64,000 nucleotides of DNA. Source: Microbacterium terrisoli. GTDB lineage: Bacteria; Actinomycetota; Actinomycetes; Actinomycetales; Microbacteriaceae. Each line of letters begins with the position of its first letter. Position 1 is the first letter of the stretch. The position numbers and the translations under genes were made by a program. Of this stretch, positions 27,498-35,649 are shown piece by piece. Below the pieces are notes generated by a model that saw only the letters and a program-made list of their open reading frames with translations, had not been told where the DNA came from and made no database searches. The DNA lies in the NCBI RefSeq assembly GCF_030866805.1, contig NZ_CP133019.1, positions 2,604,001-2,668,000 of the forward strand. Direction: 5' to 3'.

Positions 27498-28688
27498 TCA
27501 CATCTCGGGGATGGGCTCTTTCGGCAGCTTGCGCACGCGCTGCCGACGGCGGCGGCGTTCGGGGATCATGGAGCGCATCTCGTCGAGCTTGCCGAAGCAC
27601 AGCAGCCGGTCCCCCGCCTCCAGGACGACGCCCTTGCGCGGGTTGGGGATGACCGTGGACGCCCGGTGCAGCGTCAGCACCGTGATGTCACGCTCCCAGA
27701 GTCCGGAATCGCCCAGACTCGTGCCGACCAGGCCCGCGTCTGCGTGCACGAGCAGCTCGGCCACGCCGTAGCCGGTCGAGACGGCCAGCCGCTGGCGCAC
27801 ATCGATCTCGGGGAAGCCCACCTGGTGGGCGATGTAGTCGATGATGGCGCCGGCCACGTCGAGCTTGGTGGCCGTCTCGATCCCCTGCAGGCCCGGTGAG
27901 GAGTTGACCTCCATCACCAGCGGACCGTCCTCGCCTTCGAGCATGTCGACCCCGGCCACGCGCAGGCCCATGATCTGTGCGCTGCGCACGGCCGTCTGTT
28001 CGAACGCCGCGTCCAGCTCGACGGGTTCGACGGTGCCGCCGCGGTGCACGTTCGAGCGGAACTCGTCTCCACTGGCCACGCGTCGCATCGCGGCAACGAC
28101 GCGGTCGCCGACCACGAGGGCGCGGATGTCGCGGCCCCGGCTCTCGGCGATGAACTTCTGGATCAGCACGTTCTGCTTGGTCGAGTGCAGAGTCTCGATG
28201 ATCGCTTCGGCGACCTTGACCTGCGGGGCGAGGATCACTCCGATCCCCTGGGTGCCCTCCAGCAGCTTGATGACCACCGGTGCACCGCCGACCCGTTCGA
28301 TGGCCGGGCGCACGTCGGCGCGGTTGCGCACGAACGCCGTCGGCGGCAGGGCGATGTTGTGCCGAGACAGGATCTGGTTGGCGCGCAGTTTGTCTCGTGC
28401 GGTCGAGATTCCGTTGGCGGTGTTCGGGGTGTAGACGTCCATCTGCTCGAACTGGCGCACCACGGCCGTGCCGAAGTACGTGATCGAGTTGCCGATGCGT
28501 GGCAGGATCGCGTCGTAGTCGCTGAGCCGCCGCCCGCGGAACTGCAGGTCGGGTTCATCGCCGGACAGATCGATGCCGAAGCGCAGGGTGTTCAGCACCT
28601 TGACCTGGTGACCGCGCTGGGAGGCGGCCGCACGCAGCCGCTGGGTCGAGTACGCCTGCGGCGCACGGGAGAGAATCGCGAGTTTCAT
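27498..28688 (-). CDS. RimK-type ATP-grasp ligase with C-terminal TrkA_C-like domain
   Basis: The product has 396 residues, against about 300 for ordinary RimK. An N-terminal preATP-grasp region (1-95) is followed by ATP-grasp (about 100-285), with VIKLLEGTQGIGV, the IQKFIAESRGRDIRALVVGD block and the Mg-binding end GPLVMEVNSSPGLQGIE. From about 300 to 375 comes a second domain whose strands, GTSLGDSGLWERDITVLTL and IPNPRKGVVLEAGDRLLCFG, match the RCK_C/TrkA_C pattern of potassium-channel regulators. A basic tail, ERRRRRQRVRKL, ends the protein. RimK ligases add glutamates to protein C-termini; the target here is unknown. It is divergent by four bases from a RimB/COG4067-like gene. Confidence 0.88.
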   Translation of the reverse strand: MKLAILSRAPQAYSTQRLRAAASQRGHQVKVLNTLRFGIDLSGDEPDLQFRGRRLSDYDAILPRIGNSITYFGTAVVRQFEQMDVYTPNTANGISTARDKLRANQILSRHNIALPPTAFVRNRADVRPAIERVGGAPVVIKLLEGTQGIGVILAPQVKVAEAIIETLHSTKQNVLIQKFIAESRGRDIRALVVGDRVVAAMRRVASGDEFRSNVHRGGTVEPVELDAAFEQTAVRSAQIMGLRVAGVDMLEGEDGPLVMEVNSSPGLQGIETATKLDVAGAIIDYIAHQVGFPEIDVRQRLAVSTGYGVAELLVHADAGLVGTSLGDSGLWERDITVLTLHRASTVIPNPRKGVVLEAGDRLLCFGKLDEMRSMIPERRRRRQRVRKLPKEPIPEM

Positions 28689-28692
28689 TCGA

Positions 28693-29199
28693 GTGTCCTG
28701 CCAAGATGGGGGCGTGGCTCAGAGTTCCCATCCAAGCACCATCGCCGGGTGGCGCGAATGGGTGAGCCTGCCCGATCTGGGCGTGGACTGGATCAAGGCC
28801 AAGCTCGACACCGGAGCGCGAACCTCGTCGCTGCACGCGTACGACATCCGGCTGGTGCCCGCATCCGCCGACGCGGGGCCCGACCGGGTGCGTTTCACGG
28901 TGCGTCCGTGGCAGAACTCGGACCAGGACGCCGTCGCGCACGAGTGCGATGTGCACGATCGACGGCGAGTGCGCAGCTCTTCGGGGCATGCCGACCAGCG
29001 CTACGTCGTGCTGCTGCCGATCGTGCTGCTGGGGCGGACGATCACCGCCGAGGTGACGCTGTCGAACCGCGACGAGATGGGCTTTCGCATGCTGATCGGG
29101 CGCCAGGTGCTGCGGCAGGGGTTCATCGTCGATTCGGCCCGTTCGTTCGCCGGCGGACGGGCCACCAAGCAGGTGCGCCACCGCAACCGCGGCCGCTGA
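28693..29199 (+). CDS. RimB/COG4067-like retropepsin-fold protein
   Basis: The product has 168 residues from a GTG at 28693; a second GTG at 28714, giving VAQSSHPSTIAG, is as likely and would shorten it by seven residues. The retropepsin-like signature is KLDTGARTSSLHA, with the Asp of DTG as presumed catalytic residue; the second half contains MLIGRQVLRQGFIVDS. COG4067 proteins were named ATP-dependent zinc proteases but belong to the pepsin-like aspartic fold, and are recurrent neighbours of RimK-type ligases. A processing role on the ligase's product is therefore plausible. The C-terminal tail is basic. The gene is divergent from the RimK-like gene. Confidence 0.82.
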   Translation: MSCQDGGVAQSSHPSTIAGWREWVSLPDLGVDWIKAKLDTGARTSSLHAYDIRLVPASADAGPDRVRFTVRPWQNSDQDAVAHECDVHDRRRVRSSSGHADQRYVVLLPIVLLGRTITAEVTLSNRDEMGFRMLIGRQVLRQGFIVDSARSFAGGRATKQVRHRNRGR

Positions 29200-29238
29200 C
29201 GCCGGCGTCCGCCCGAACAGAACCGAAGGCGCCCGGGG

Positions 29239-29334
29239 AAAAGAAAGACTCTCCGCGAACCCGGCAGAGCCCGGTTACCCTTGCTACGTTTCCGTCCTGG
29301 GGGAGTTGGCCTGGATGCCGCCTCGCGGAGAGCT
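29239..29334 (-). ncRNA. ffs: Signal recognition particle RNA, small bacterial type
   Basis: On the minus strand the conserved SRP domain IV reads CAGGACGGAAACGTAGCAAGG, with a GGAA tetraloop and the AGCA internal-loop side that Ffh binds. The ends pair strongly: CTCTCCGCGA near 29332-29323 with TCGCGGAGAG near 29258-29249. The 3' end runs into a T-rich tract (TCTTTCTTTT), a good terminator. A TAGACT -10 box lies at 29341-29346, seven bases before the proposed 5' end. The RNA directs membrane proteins to the translocon with Ffh. It is antisense to the surrounding moxR-side genes. Confidence 0.9.
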
Positions 29335-29340
29335 GACACC

Positions 29341-29346
29341 AGTCTA
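29341..29346 (-). promoter_or_regulatory. -10 box of ffs
   Basis: TAGACT reads on the minus strand and places the transcription start near 29334. The moxR gene starts at 29413 on the other strand, so its promoter shares this interval; no clear moxR promoter is seen. Confidence 0.5.
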
Positions 29347-29412
29347 GCGGACCGGGTTACGATCGAAGGACAGGGGCGACGAAGCCCACCCCCGGATCCC
29401 GAAGGACTGCCG

Positions 29413-30432
29413 ATGGAGCAGACGACGACATCCCCTTCACTGCGCGACGGATCAGGCGAGAGCATGACCATGAGCCCATCGCTGTTCGCCGAGAAGACCG
29501 AGGCGATCCTCGCAGAGATCTCGCGCGTGATCGACGGCAAACCCGATGCGGTGCGCAGCGCGCTGGTCACGCTGCTGGCCGAGGGCCACCTCTTGATCGA
29601 GGACGTGCCCGGCGTCGGCAAGACCATGCTCGCGCGGGCGCTGGCGGCCACGATCGACGCGACGGTGCACCGCATCCAGTTCACTCCCGACCTGCTGCCC
29701 GGAGATGTGACCGGAGTGAGCGTGTTCAACCCCGCCGAGCGCGAGTTCGAGTTCAAGCCGGGGGCGGTGTTCGCCAACATCGTGATCGCCGACGAGATCA
29801 ACCGCTCCTCCCCCAAGACGCAGTCGGCGCTGCTGGAGGCGATGGAAGAGGGCCAGGTCACCGCCGACGGTCACACCTATGCGCTGCCCGACCCGTTCCT
29901 GGTGGTGGCCACCCAGAACCCGCTCGAGATGGAGGGCACCTACGCTCTGCCCGAAGCGCAGCGCGATCGTTTCATGATGCGCATCTCGATGGGGTATCCG
30001 GATGCCGCGGCCGAGGCGCAGATGCTGCGCGAGCGCGACATCGCCAACCCGCTGGCCGCGATCAGCCCGGTCGTCGACGAAGGCCAGGTGCGTGAGCTGA
30101 TCGCCTGGTCGCGTCGCGTGCACGTCTCGCCGCCGATCGAGCAGTACGCGGTCTCGCTCGCCCAGGCGACCCGGGCCCACCCGGACCTGCGGCTGGGCGC
30201 CAGCCCCCGTGCGACCCTGCAGCTGGTGCGCGCCGCGAAGGTATGGGCAGCCCTGGACGGGCGCGCCTTCGTGATTCCCGACGACATCTCTGCGTTGCTG
30301 CTGCCCGTGTTCACCCATCGCCTCATCCCCACCCGCGTCACCAACGCACGCGGCCGCAGCGGCACCGACACCGTCGTATCGATCCTCGAGCGGCTGATCG
30401 GGACCGTTCCGGTGCCCCTGCCCAGGACCTGA
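29413..30432 (+). CDS. MoxR-family AAA+ ATPase
   Basis: The product has 339 residues with the start at ATG 29413; GAAGGA lies seven bases before it. AAA motifs are EDVPGVGKTMLARALA (Walker A), IADEINRSSPKTQSALLEAM (Walker B and the MoxR-specific block), and the sensor segment ATQNPLEMEGTYALPEAQRDRF. MoxR proteins act as chaperones for assembly of membrane or metal-containing complexes. It is the first gene of a MoxR, DUF58 and transglutaminase operon, a widely conserved set. Confidence 0.93.
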   Translation: MEQTTTSPSLRDGSGESMTMSPSLFAEKTEAILAEISRVIDGKPDAVRSALVTLLAEGHLLIEDVPGVGKTMLARALAATIDATVHRIQFTPDLLPGDVTGVSVFNPAEREFEFKPGAVFANIVIADEINRSSPKTQSALLEAMEEGQVTADGHTYALPDPFLVVATQNPLEMEGTYALPEAQRDRFMMRISMGYPDAAAEAQMLRERDIANPLAAISPVVDEGQVRELIAWSRRVHVSPPIEQYAVSLAQATRAHPDLRLGASPRATLQLVRAAKVWAALDGRAFVIPDDISALLLPVFTHRLIPTRVTNARGRSGTDTVVSILERLIGTVPVPLPRT

Positions 30433-30433
30433 C

Positions 30434-31693
30434 ATGCGACGCGCATGGCCGCTCACCGCCCGAGGCACCGCCGCGGCGATCCTCGCCCTGGCCCTGTTCA
30501 TCGCGTCCGCGCAGCTGGGCTCGGTGCAGCTGCTCGGGTTCGGCGTGTTCCTCCTCGCCCTGGTCGCGGTCAGTCTGATCGCGCTGCACATCACGCGACG
30601 CGACGTGCGCGTGTCGCGCACGACCTCGCCCGGGGTCGCGGCCACCGGCTCGACGATGCGCGTGACAGTGCACGTCAGTGTGCGCACGGCTCTGCCGACC
30701 ACACCGGGCACCTGGCAGGACAGCGTGCCGGAGGGCCTGGAGGGCCGCTCCGACGGCCGCTTCCCCGCGGTCGGGTCGGGTCTTCGCGGCGGCGATCGCG
30801 CCGTCGACCTGGTCTACGACCTGCAGGCGAACCGTCGCGGCGTGCACTGGCTGGGCCCGCTCGAGCTCACGATCCGCGACCCGTTCGGCATCGCACGCCA
30901 CCCTGCCGAGATCGGCGAGACCACGCGGGTGATCGTCACCCCCGAATGCGTCGATCTGCCGCCGCTGACGGCGTTCGCCGGCGCGACCGGCGGCGTGCTG
31001 CAGGCCACGACCACGCGGCTCGGGCAGGGCACCGACAACCTCGTCGCACGCCCCTATGAGCCCGGCGATGCGATGCGCCGCATCCACTGGCGCGCCACTG
31101 CCCACCGCGACACCCTCATGGTGCGCCAGGAGGAGCAGGAGTCCACGCCCGAGGCGACGGTCGTCCTGGACCGCGCGACGGCGCGGTGGAGTCAGGATGC
31201 CGTGGCCGAGCCGGGCCGTGACGCTCAGTTCGAAGCGGCCGTCGACGCGTGTGTGTCAGCGGCGAACGCGTTGGTGCGCGACGGCTACACCGTCCAGGTG
31301 ACCGACGTGGACGGCACGCCCCTGAGCGAGCCGCTGCCCGGCGGCGAGCAGGCGGCGGTGACCACGATGGTCGCCCGCTTCGCGACCCTCACCGCGCACG
31401 GCGCCGCCGACCTGGGCACGATCGCGCGGCTGTGGTCGGGGTCCACGACCGGTCCCCTGGTGCTGATCACCGGTGGCCTCACGCCCGCCGATGTCGACAC
31501 GATGGCCGCTCTGCCCTCCCACAGCGTGCATCCGGTGCTGCTGGCCACGCACCCGCAGGGCGACGCGATCGAGCGGGCGACGGCAACCGGGTGGTTCGCG
31601 GCATCCATCGCCCCCGGTGCCGACCTGCGTGACGCGTGGATGCAGGTCTCGCGCGCCGACCTCTCCCCGGGAGCAGCCCGTGGCCTCTTCTGA
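30434..31693 (+). CDS. DUF58 domain membrane protein
   Basis: The product has 419 residues. Two N-terminal hydrophobic segments (about 10-55) are followed by a beta-rich region and the DUF58 block RPYEPGDAMRRIHWRATAH near residues 205-225, then a von Willebrand A-like domain with a TVVLDRAT strand. The ATG lies one base after the moxR stop and the end overlaps the transglutaminase gene by 14 bases. DUF58 proteins are thought to be partners of MoxR ATPases; the molecular role is unknown. Confidence 0.88.
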   Translation: MRRAWPLTARGTAAAILALALFIASAQLGSVQLLGFGVFLLALVAVSLIALHITRRDVRVSRTTSPGVAATGSTMRVTVHVSVRTALPTTPGTWQDSVPEGLEGRSDGRFPAVGSGLRGGDRAVDLVYDLQANRRGVHWLGPLELTIRDPFGIARHPAEIGETTRVIVTPECVDLPPLTAFAGATGGVLQATTTRLGQGTDNLVARPYEPGDAMRRIHWRATAHRDTLMVRQEEQESTPEATVVLDRATARWSQDAVAEPGRDAQFEAAVDACVSAANALVRDGYTVQVTDVDGTPLSEPLPGGEQAAVTTMVARFATLTAHGAADLGTIARLWSGSTTGPLVLITGGLTPADVDTMAALPSHSVHPVLLATHPQGDAIERATATGWFAASIAPGADLRDAWMQVSRADLSPGAARGLF

Positions 31694-33962
31694 ACGCACT
31701 TCCCCTGCCCGGCGAGAACGGCAGCACGCGACGGCGCAGCTGTCGCTGTCGCTGGCTGCCTGGGTGGGGGTGCTCGCCGCGATGGTTCCGCTGGTGGGGG
31801 TGATCGTGCCCGGTGCGTGGATGGCCGGGGTGGCAGTGATCACCGGCGCCGTGTTCGCCGCCGGTTTCATCGCCCGCTGGTATCGGCTGCCGGCGGTGCT
31901 GGTTGCCGTCATCGAGCTCGCCCTGTGGATCGCGATGACCACGGCCATCTTCCTGCGCGACCTGGCGATCGTGTTCGTGATTCCGACATTGCACGCCTTT
32001 GCCGCCGTCCCCGACAAGATCACCGCGGCGCTGCATCAGATCCAGGTCGGATTCGCTCCGCTGGCGGCGAGCCCCGAGGTCGCATTCTGCCTGGTGACGG
32101 CTGCGGGGCTCGTGGCGATCGTGGTCGACCACGTCGCGGTCACCGCCCGGATGCCGCTGGCTGCGGCGGTCGCGCTGGTCGCGGTCTCACTGATCCCCTC
32201 TCTCGCCGTGCCGGCACCGTTCGATGTGCTCGCCTTCGTGCTGCTGGCGGTGGCGATCCTGTTCCTGCTGCGGGTCGAGACGCGCACGCGCTACCAACCT
32301 CCCCATGCCGCACCCGTCGCACCCAGCAGCACGTCGGCGATCGCCGTCTCGATCGGTCTGGTCGCCGTCCTGGTCGCCGTGGCCGCCACGCCGCTGCTGC
32401 CCGAACCCGTCGCACGGGCCGCGTTCGGCCCCGGCGGCAGCACGATCAACGCGTCACTCGACCTGGGCAGAGACCTGCGCCGCCCCGACCCGGTCACGGT
32501 GCTGACGCTGCGCACGTCGGCGTCGTCGGCGCCGTATCTGCGGGTGGCATCGCTCTCGTCGTTCGACGACGCGGTGTGGCAGCCCGACATCCGGCCGACC
32601 ACGCCGATCTCCGACCCCGCCGGCTTCGGGCCCGAGACGGCCGAGCGCGGCATCGCCGTGGAGAAGGTGACCACGACCATTCGCATCGACAAGCTCCGTG
32701 CGCAGTACCTGCCCGTTCCGTTCCCCGCCGTATCGGTCACCGGCGCACCCGAAGGCTGGAACGTGATGGGCGCGAACCGCACGGTCATCAGCGACGGCAC
32801 GCTGTCGACCGCCTCGGGCGAGGAGTACACCGTCACCACAGAGGTCCCCGACCCCACGCTTGAGCAGATCCGCGCATCGACCGCGCATGTGGGCGACGTC
32901 GACACGATCGGGCTGCCGGTGGTCGTGCCGCAGATCATCTCAGAAGACGCGCACGAGGTGACCAAGGGCACGACCAACGATTACGACGCGTTGACCGCCT
33001 TGCAGGCGTGGTTCCGCGGGCCCTCGTTCGAGTACTCGCTGTCGGCTCCCGCCAAGCAGGGATTCGACGCGTCGGGCGTGTCCAGCGTCGCGGACTTCCT
33101 GCGCGTTCGCGAAGGGTATTGCGTCCACTTCGCCTCGGCTTTCGCGATCATGGCCCGGGTGCTGGGAATGTCGTCGCGCGTCGTGGTCGGCTACCTGCCC
33201 GGCACCGCCGAGACGACGTCGATCCCCGAGGCATCCTCGCCCGTGTACACCGTGTCCAGCTCGCAGCTGCACTCCTGGCCCGAGGTGTACTTCGCGGGGA
33301 TCGGATGGGTGCCCTTCGAACCGACCAAGAGCCTCGGAGACCCGACATCCTTCCTTCCCGAGGCGGCCGGCAGCGGGAACGACGTGACGCCGACCACGAA
33401 GCCGTCCAGCGAGCCCAGCGCGACACAGCAGGCGTCTCAGCGCCCCGACGCGGGTGCCGTGGGTGCCGACGACGGTCGCTCTGACGCGAACGCGGGCGTG
33501 AACCTGCTGCCGTGGGGCGTGGGCACCGGCGTGGTCGTCGTGCTGCTGCTGGTTCCGATGCTGCTGGGCATCGTGCGCCGTCGCCGGCAGGATGCCGCGG
33601 CCCGCGGCGGCGATGCACTTGCGGCGTGGTCCAGCGTGCGCGACGCCGCGATCGACGTGGGCATCGCCGTTCCGGTGACCGAGTCGCCGCGTGCGTTCGC
33701 TGCCCGGCTGGTGCACGAGCACGATGCGCCGTCGGCCGAGACCTCTGTGCTCGTCCACGCCGTCGAGGCGGCCGCCTACGCACCGGGCGGCGCACCGCCC
33801 GGTGACGAGTCGCTGGAACGCGCGGTCCGCGCGGTGCGCAACGGACTTTACCTGTCGGTGCCCGGCGGGCGCCGGGGACGCGCCCTGCTGTTCCCGCGCT
33901 CGCTGGTCGTGCGACCGGGCAGCGTCTATGCGCGGGACGGAGCATCAGCCGTGACCCGGTAG
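31680..33962 (+). CDS. Membrane-bound transglutaminase-like protein
   Basis: The product has 760 residues from a GTG at 31680 inside the end of the DUF58 gene. Five or six membrane segments fill residues 20-230, an extracytoplasmic region follows, and the transglutaminase core near residues 455-560 has EGYCVHFASAFAIMARVLG (Cys), HSWPEVYFAGIGWVPFEPT (His and following acidic position). A late membrane helix (about 610-635) and a cytoplasmic DUF4129-like tail complete it. The upstream in-frame codons are shadows of DUF58. Its substrate is unknown; family proteins occur throughout actinobacteria next to moxR. Confidence 0.9.
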   Translation: MASSERTSPARRERQHATAQLSLSLAAWVGVLAAMVPLVGVIVPGAWMAGVAVITGAVFAAGFIARWYRLPAVLVAVIELALWIAMTTAIFLRDLAIVFVIPTLHAFAAVPDKITAALHQIQVGFAPLAASPEVAFCLVTAAGLVAIVVDHVAVTARMPLAAAVALVAVSLIPSLAVPAPFDVLAFVLLAVAILFLLRVETRTRYQPPHAAPVAPSSTSAIAVSIGLVAVLVAVAATPLLPEPVARAAFGPGGSTINASLDLGRDLRRPDPVTVLTLRTSASSAPYLRVASLSSFDDAVWQPDIRPTTPISDPAGFGPETAERGIAVEKVTTTIRIDKLRAQYLPVPFPAVSVTGAPEGWNVMGANRTVISDGTLSTASGEEYTVTTEVPDPTLEQIRASTAHVGDVDTIGLPVVVPQIISEDAHEVTKGTTNDYDALTALQAWFRGPSFEYSLSAPAKQGFDASGVSSVADFLRVREGYCVHFASAFAIMARVLGMSSRVVVGYLPGTAETTSIPEASSPVYTVSSSQLHSWPEVYFAGIGWVPFEPTKSLGDPTSFLPEAAGSGNDVTPTTKPSSEPSATQQASQRPDAGAVGADDGRSDANAGVNLLPWGVGTGVVVVLLLVPMLLGIVRRRRQDAAARGGDALAAWSSVRDAAIDVGIAVPVTESPRAFAARLVHEHDAPSAETSVLVHAVEAAAYAPGGAPPGDESLERAVRAVRNGLYLSVPGGRRGRALLFPRSLVVRPGSVYARDGASAVTR

Positions 33963-33975
33963 GATTGTCTGCGGC

Positions 33976-33995
33976 CCTCCGGGGCCACCCGGAGG
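33976..33995. repeat. Palindrome overlapping the 5' end of tRNA-Ser
   Basis: CCTCCGGG (33976-33983) and CCCGGAGG (33988-33995) pair perfectly around a GCCA loop. The right arm includes the first five bases of the mature tRNA-Ser, so the 5' leader can compete with the acceptor stem or act as a terminator of the upstream operon. Confidence 0.55.
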
Positions 33996-34078
33996 ATTCG
34001 CCTAGTGGCCTATGGCGCACGCTTGGAAAGCGTGTTGGGTGCAAGCCCTCGGGGGTTCGAATCCCCCATCCTCCGCCA
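33991..34078 (+). tRNA. tRNA-Ser (anticodon GGA)
   Basis: The acceptor stem pairs GGAGGAT (33991-33997) with ATCCTCC (34068-34074). The anticodon GGA is at 34025-34027 in the loop TTGGAAA. A long variable arm, typical of class II tRNA, and the T-arm GGTTCGAATCC follow. G34075 is the discriminator and CCA is encoded at 34076-34078. A TAGGAT -10 box overlaps the stop codon of the preceding gene (33960-33965). Confidence 0.96.
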
Positions 34079-34356
34079 TTGTTCTCCATCGAAAACACCG
34101 GGATCGCGGGCCTTGCGAAGAGCCGGTGGCACACGTACTGGCACAGTTGGCGTCGAAACGGCGCTATGAGGCCAGACTCTTCGAGAGACCCGGCGTCGCT
34201 CAATTCCGATCGTCAACTGGCCGGTGACCAGTCGAGGCGACTGACCTTAGCGGGTTTCAGACAAGTGGTGGCCAGCCTTAGCCTCGGGCACACATGTCGA
34301 GCCCGATAGCGGCATGCCGCCGTGCGATCGCGCGACGCACCGGTAGCCTGCGGCCG

Positions 34357-34917
34357 ATGGAACCAGCGCTCATCGCATTTGCCACTACCGCCGCGACGCT
34401 GACGGTCACACTCGTCTTGGCGTTGCTCGAGTTCCGACGCCGACGTCGGGAGACGGGTGAAGCTCGCCGCGCCCAGATTGTTGGACGAGTGCTTGACGCG
34501 CTCGAGAACGCGACTCGTGCAGCGGCGCGGGCACCGATCGTTGGATGGTGGGCTCCTAATGAACTGGAATATGCACTCCTACTCCCGAGGCTGACCGCCG
34601 AGCTCCCTTTCGCGGACCAAGCGGTCGGCGTGTGGGTTGCCCGCCGCCTACAACACCTTCGGGACGCCACCAGTCGGAAAGCCCAGGTTGAGATTGGCGC
34701 AGACATTGCCGTTCATGTCGTTCGGTGGGGTCATCACGAGATTGATACCTCGTGGTTCGCTGAGCAGCTCGCTGCCGATCCCTGGTCACCCGACTTCAGG
34801 CCGTCAACGCAGTCTCGCTGGATTAGGCAGCTGCGCGATGGGATGCAACTCGTCCCGGGAACTGTCGTAGCGATGGTTGGGGTGCTCGTCATCAGAGACA
34901 TGTTGAGACGCGAGTGA
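34357..34917 (+). CDS. Hypothetical membrane-anchored protein
   Basis: The product has 186 residues. It begins MEPALIAFATTAATLTVTLV, an N-terminal transmembrane helix, followed by a basic stretch EFRRRRRETGEARRAQ and a largely helical soluble domain. A weaker hydrophobic segment, PGTVVAMVGVLVIRDML, lies at the C-terminus. I do not recognise a family. ATG 34357 is chosen because a TAGCCT box ends eight bases before it, consistent with a leaderless mRNA; an in-frame ATG at 34294 would lie upstream of this box. Codon use is less biased to G/C in third position than in neighbouring genes, and it lies in a sparse island beside tRNA-Ser. Confidence 0.6.
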   Translation: MEPALIAFATTAATLTVTLVLALLEFRRRRRETGEARRAQIVGRVLDALENATRAAARAPIVGWWAPNELEYALLLPRLTAELPFADQAVGVWVARRLQHLRDATSRKAQVEIGADIAVHVVRWGHHEIDTSWFAEQLAADPWSPDFRPSTQSRWIRQLRDGMQLVPGTVVAMVGVLVIRDMLRRE

Positions 34918-35649
34918 TGGAAGCCCACTAGAACAGCGCAAGATGGGGGCAGCAGACTGGCGGGCTGATGTTTACGGCGGCGACAGAACCTACTGGGCGG
35001 TTCGGGTTCACCCGGTTCCCGGGCCAGAGCCACACGCTGTACCTGCTCACCGCCGACGCGCGAGCCACCCTCGCCAGCCTGTGAGCTCACAGGCGCACAC
35101 GCCAGGGGCGAGCTCTGCAGCGTGGACTTGCGCTCGGCTCCGCATCAGGACACAGTGGTGCGAACACCCGGAAACTGCGGTGCCGAGCAGCGTCAGCCAC
35201 GCGAGCCAGAGGTAGTCGCCGCTGGACTCCGACCGCTCGAGGAACACAGGTGCGTCCTCGGCTGAGGGACTGCATCGACTGCGGGACATCTCCCGCCAAC
35301 TCGAGAAGCTACACCGCCGAACATACCTTGCTCGGCGAGCGCGATTGCCTGATCACAGCGCTCGATCAAGCGACGTCTCGTGGAACATGCTGTCGACGTG
35401 GTCAGGCCTCAGTCGACAGGCACTGAGCAAGAGACAGGTGCTACGCGGAGACCACCCGTAAGAGCGACGTACGCGACGTGTGAACGCCGGTCACGCTCAC
35501 AGTGTGGGCGCCCGCCGAGACCCGGATCCGCGACTCTGTCTTTCAGCCTCCTCGTGCGGACGGCCGGGCGGTACTATCGGCCACAGACTCGAAACACTTA
35601 TCGCAGATATACGTCTGAGGTATATTTGCAATAAACGAAAGGGGCAGCG
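34918..35649. other. Gene-poor stretch, possible decayed sequence
   Basis: About 730 bases hold no convincing full gene. A 38-codon frame from 34968 (MFTAATEPTGRFGFTRF...) looks protein-like but has no recognisable family. Between about 35260 and 35400, frame changes would be needed to keep a helical peptide with the segment LRDISRQLEKLHRR. Base composition becomes AT-richer toward 35600. No integrase or transposase fragment was recognised. An operator-like palindrome at 35607-35625 precedes the next gene. Confidence 0.5.
35607..35625 (+). promoter_or_regulatory. Palindromic operator candidate before abiEi-like gene
   Basis: ATATAC and GTATAT form perfect 6-base arms around a 7-base spacer (GTCTGAG). 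The site lies 25 bases before the ATG, in an AT-rich patch that also includes promoter-like TATATT. AbiEi antitoxins are known to bind inverted repeats in their own promoters, so this could be the autoregulatory site. Confidence 0.5.

Noticed and set aside
25609-27771. Plus-strand open frame of about 720 codons opposite pta
   Set aside because: Antisense shadow of pta; composition and lack of motifs argue against translation.
27498-28688. Potassium-channel or TrkA protein
   Set aside because: TrkA_C-like similarity is limited to the C-terminal third; the main part is an ATP-grasp ligase of the RimK type.
33148-34203. Antisense frame through tRNA-Ser reading GIRTPEG or GDSNPRG
   Set aside because: Well-known artefact of translating the antisense strand of a tRNA-Ser gene.
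34943-35289. Short frames on both strands in the tRNA-Ser island
   Set aside because: Neither frame resembles a known protein nor has start signals; they were kept only as part of the gene-poor stretch.
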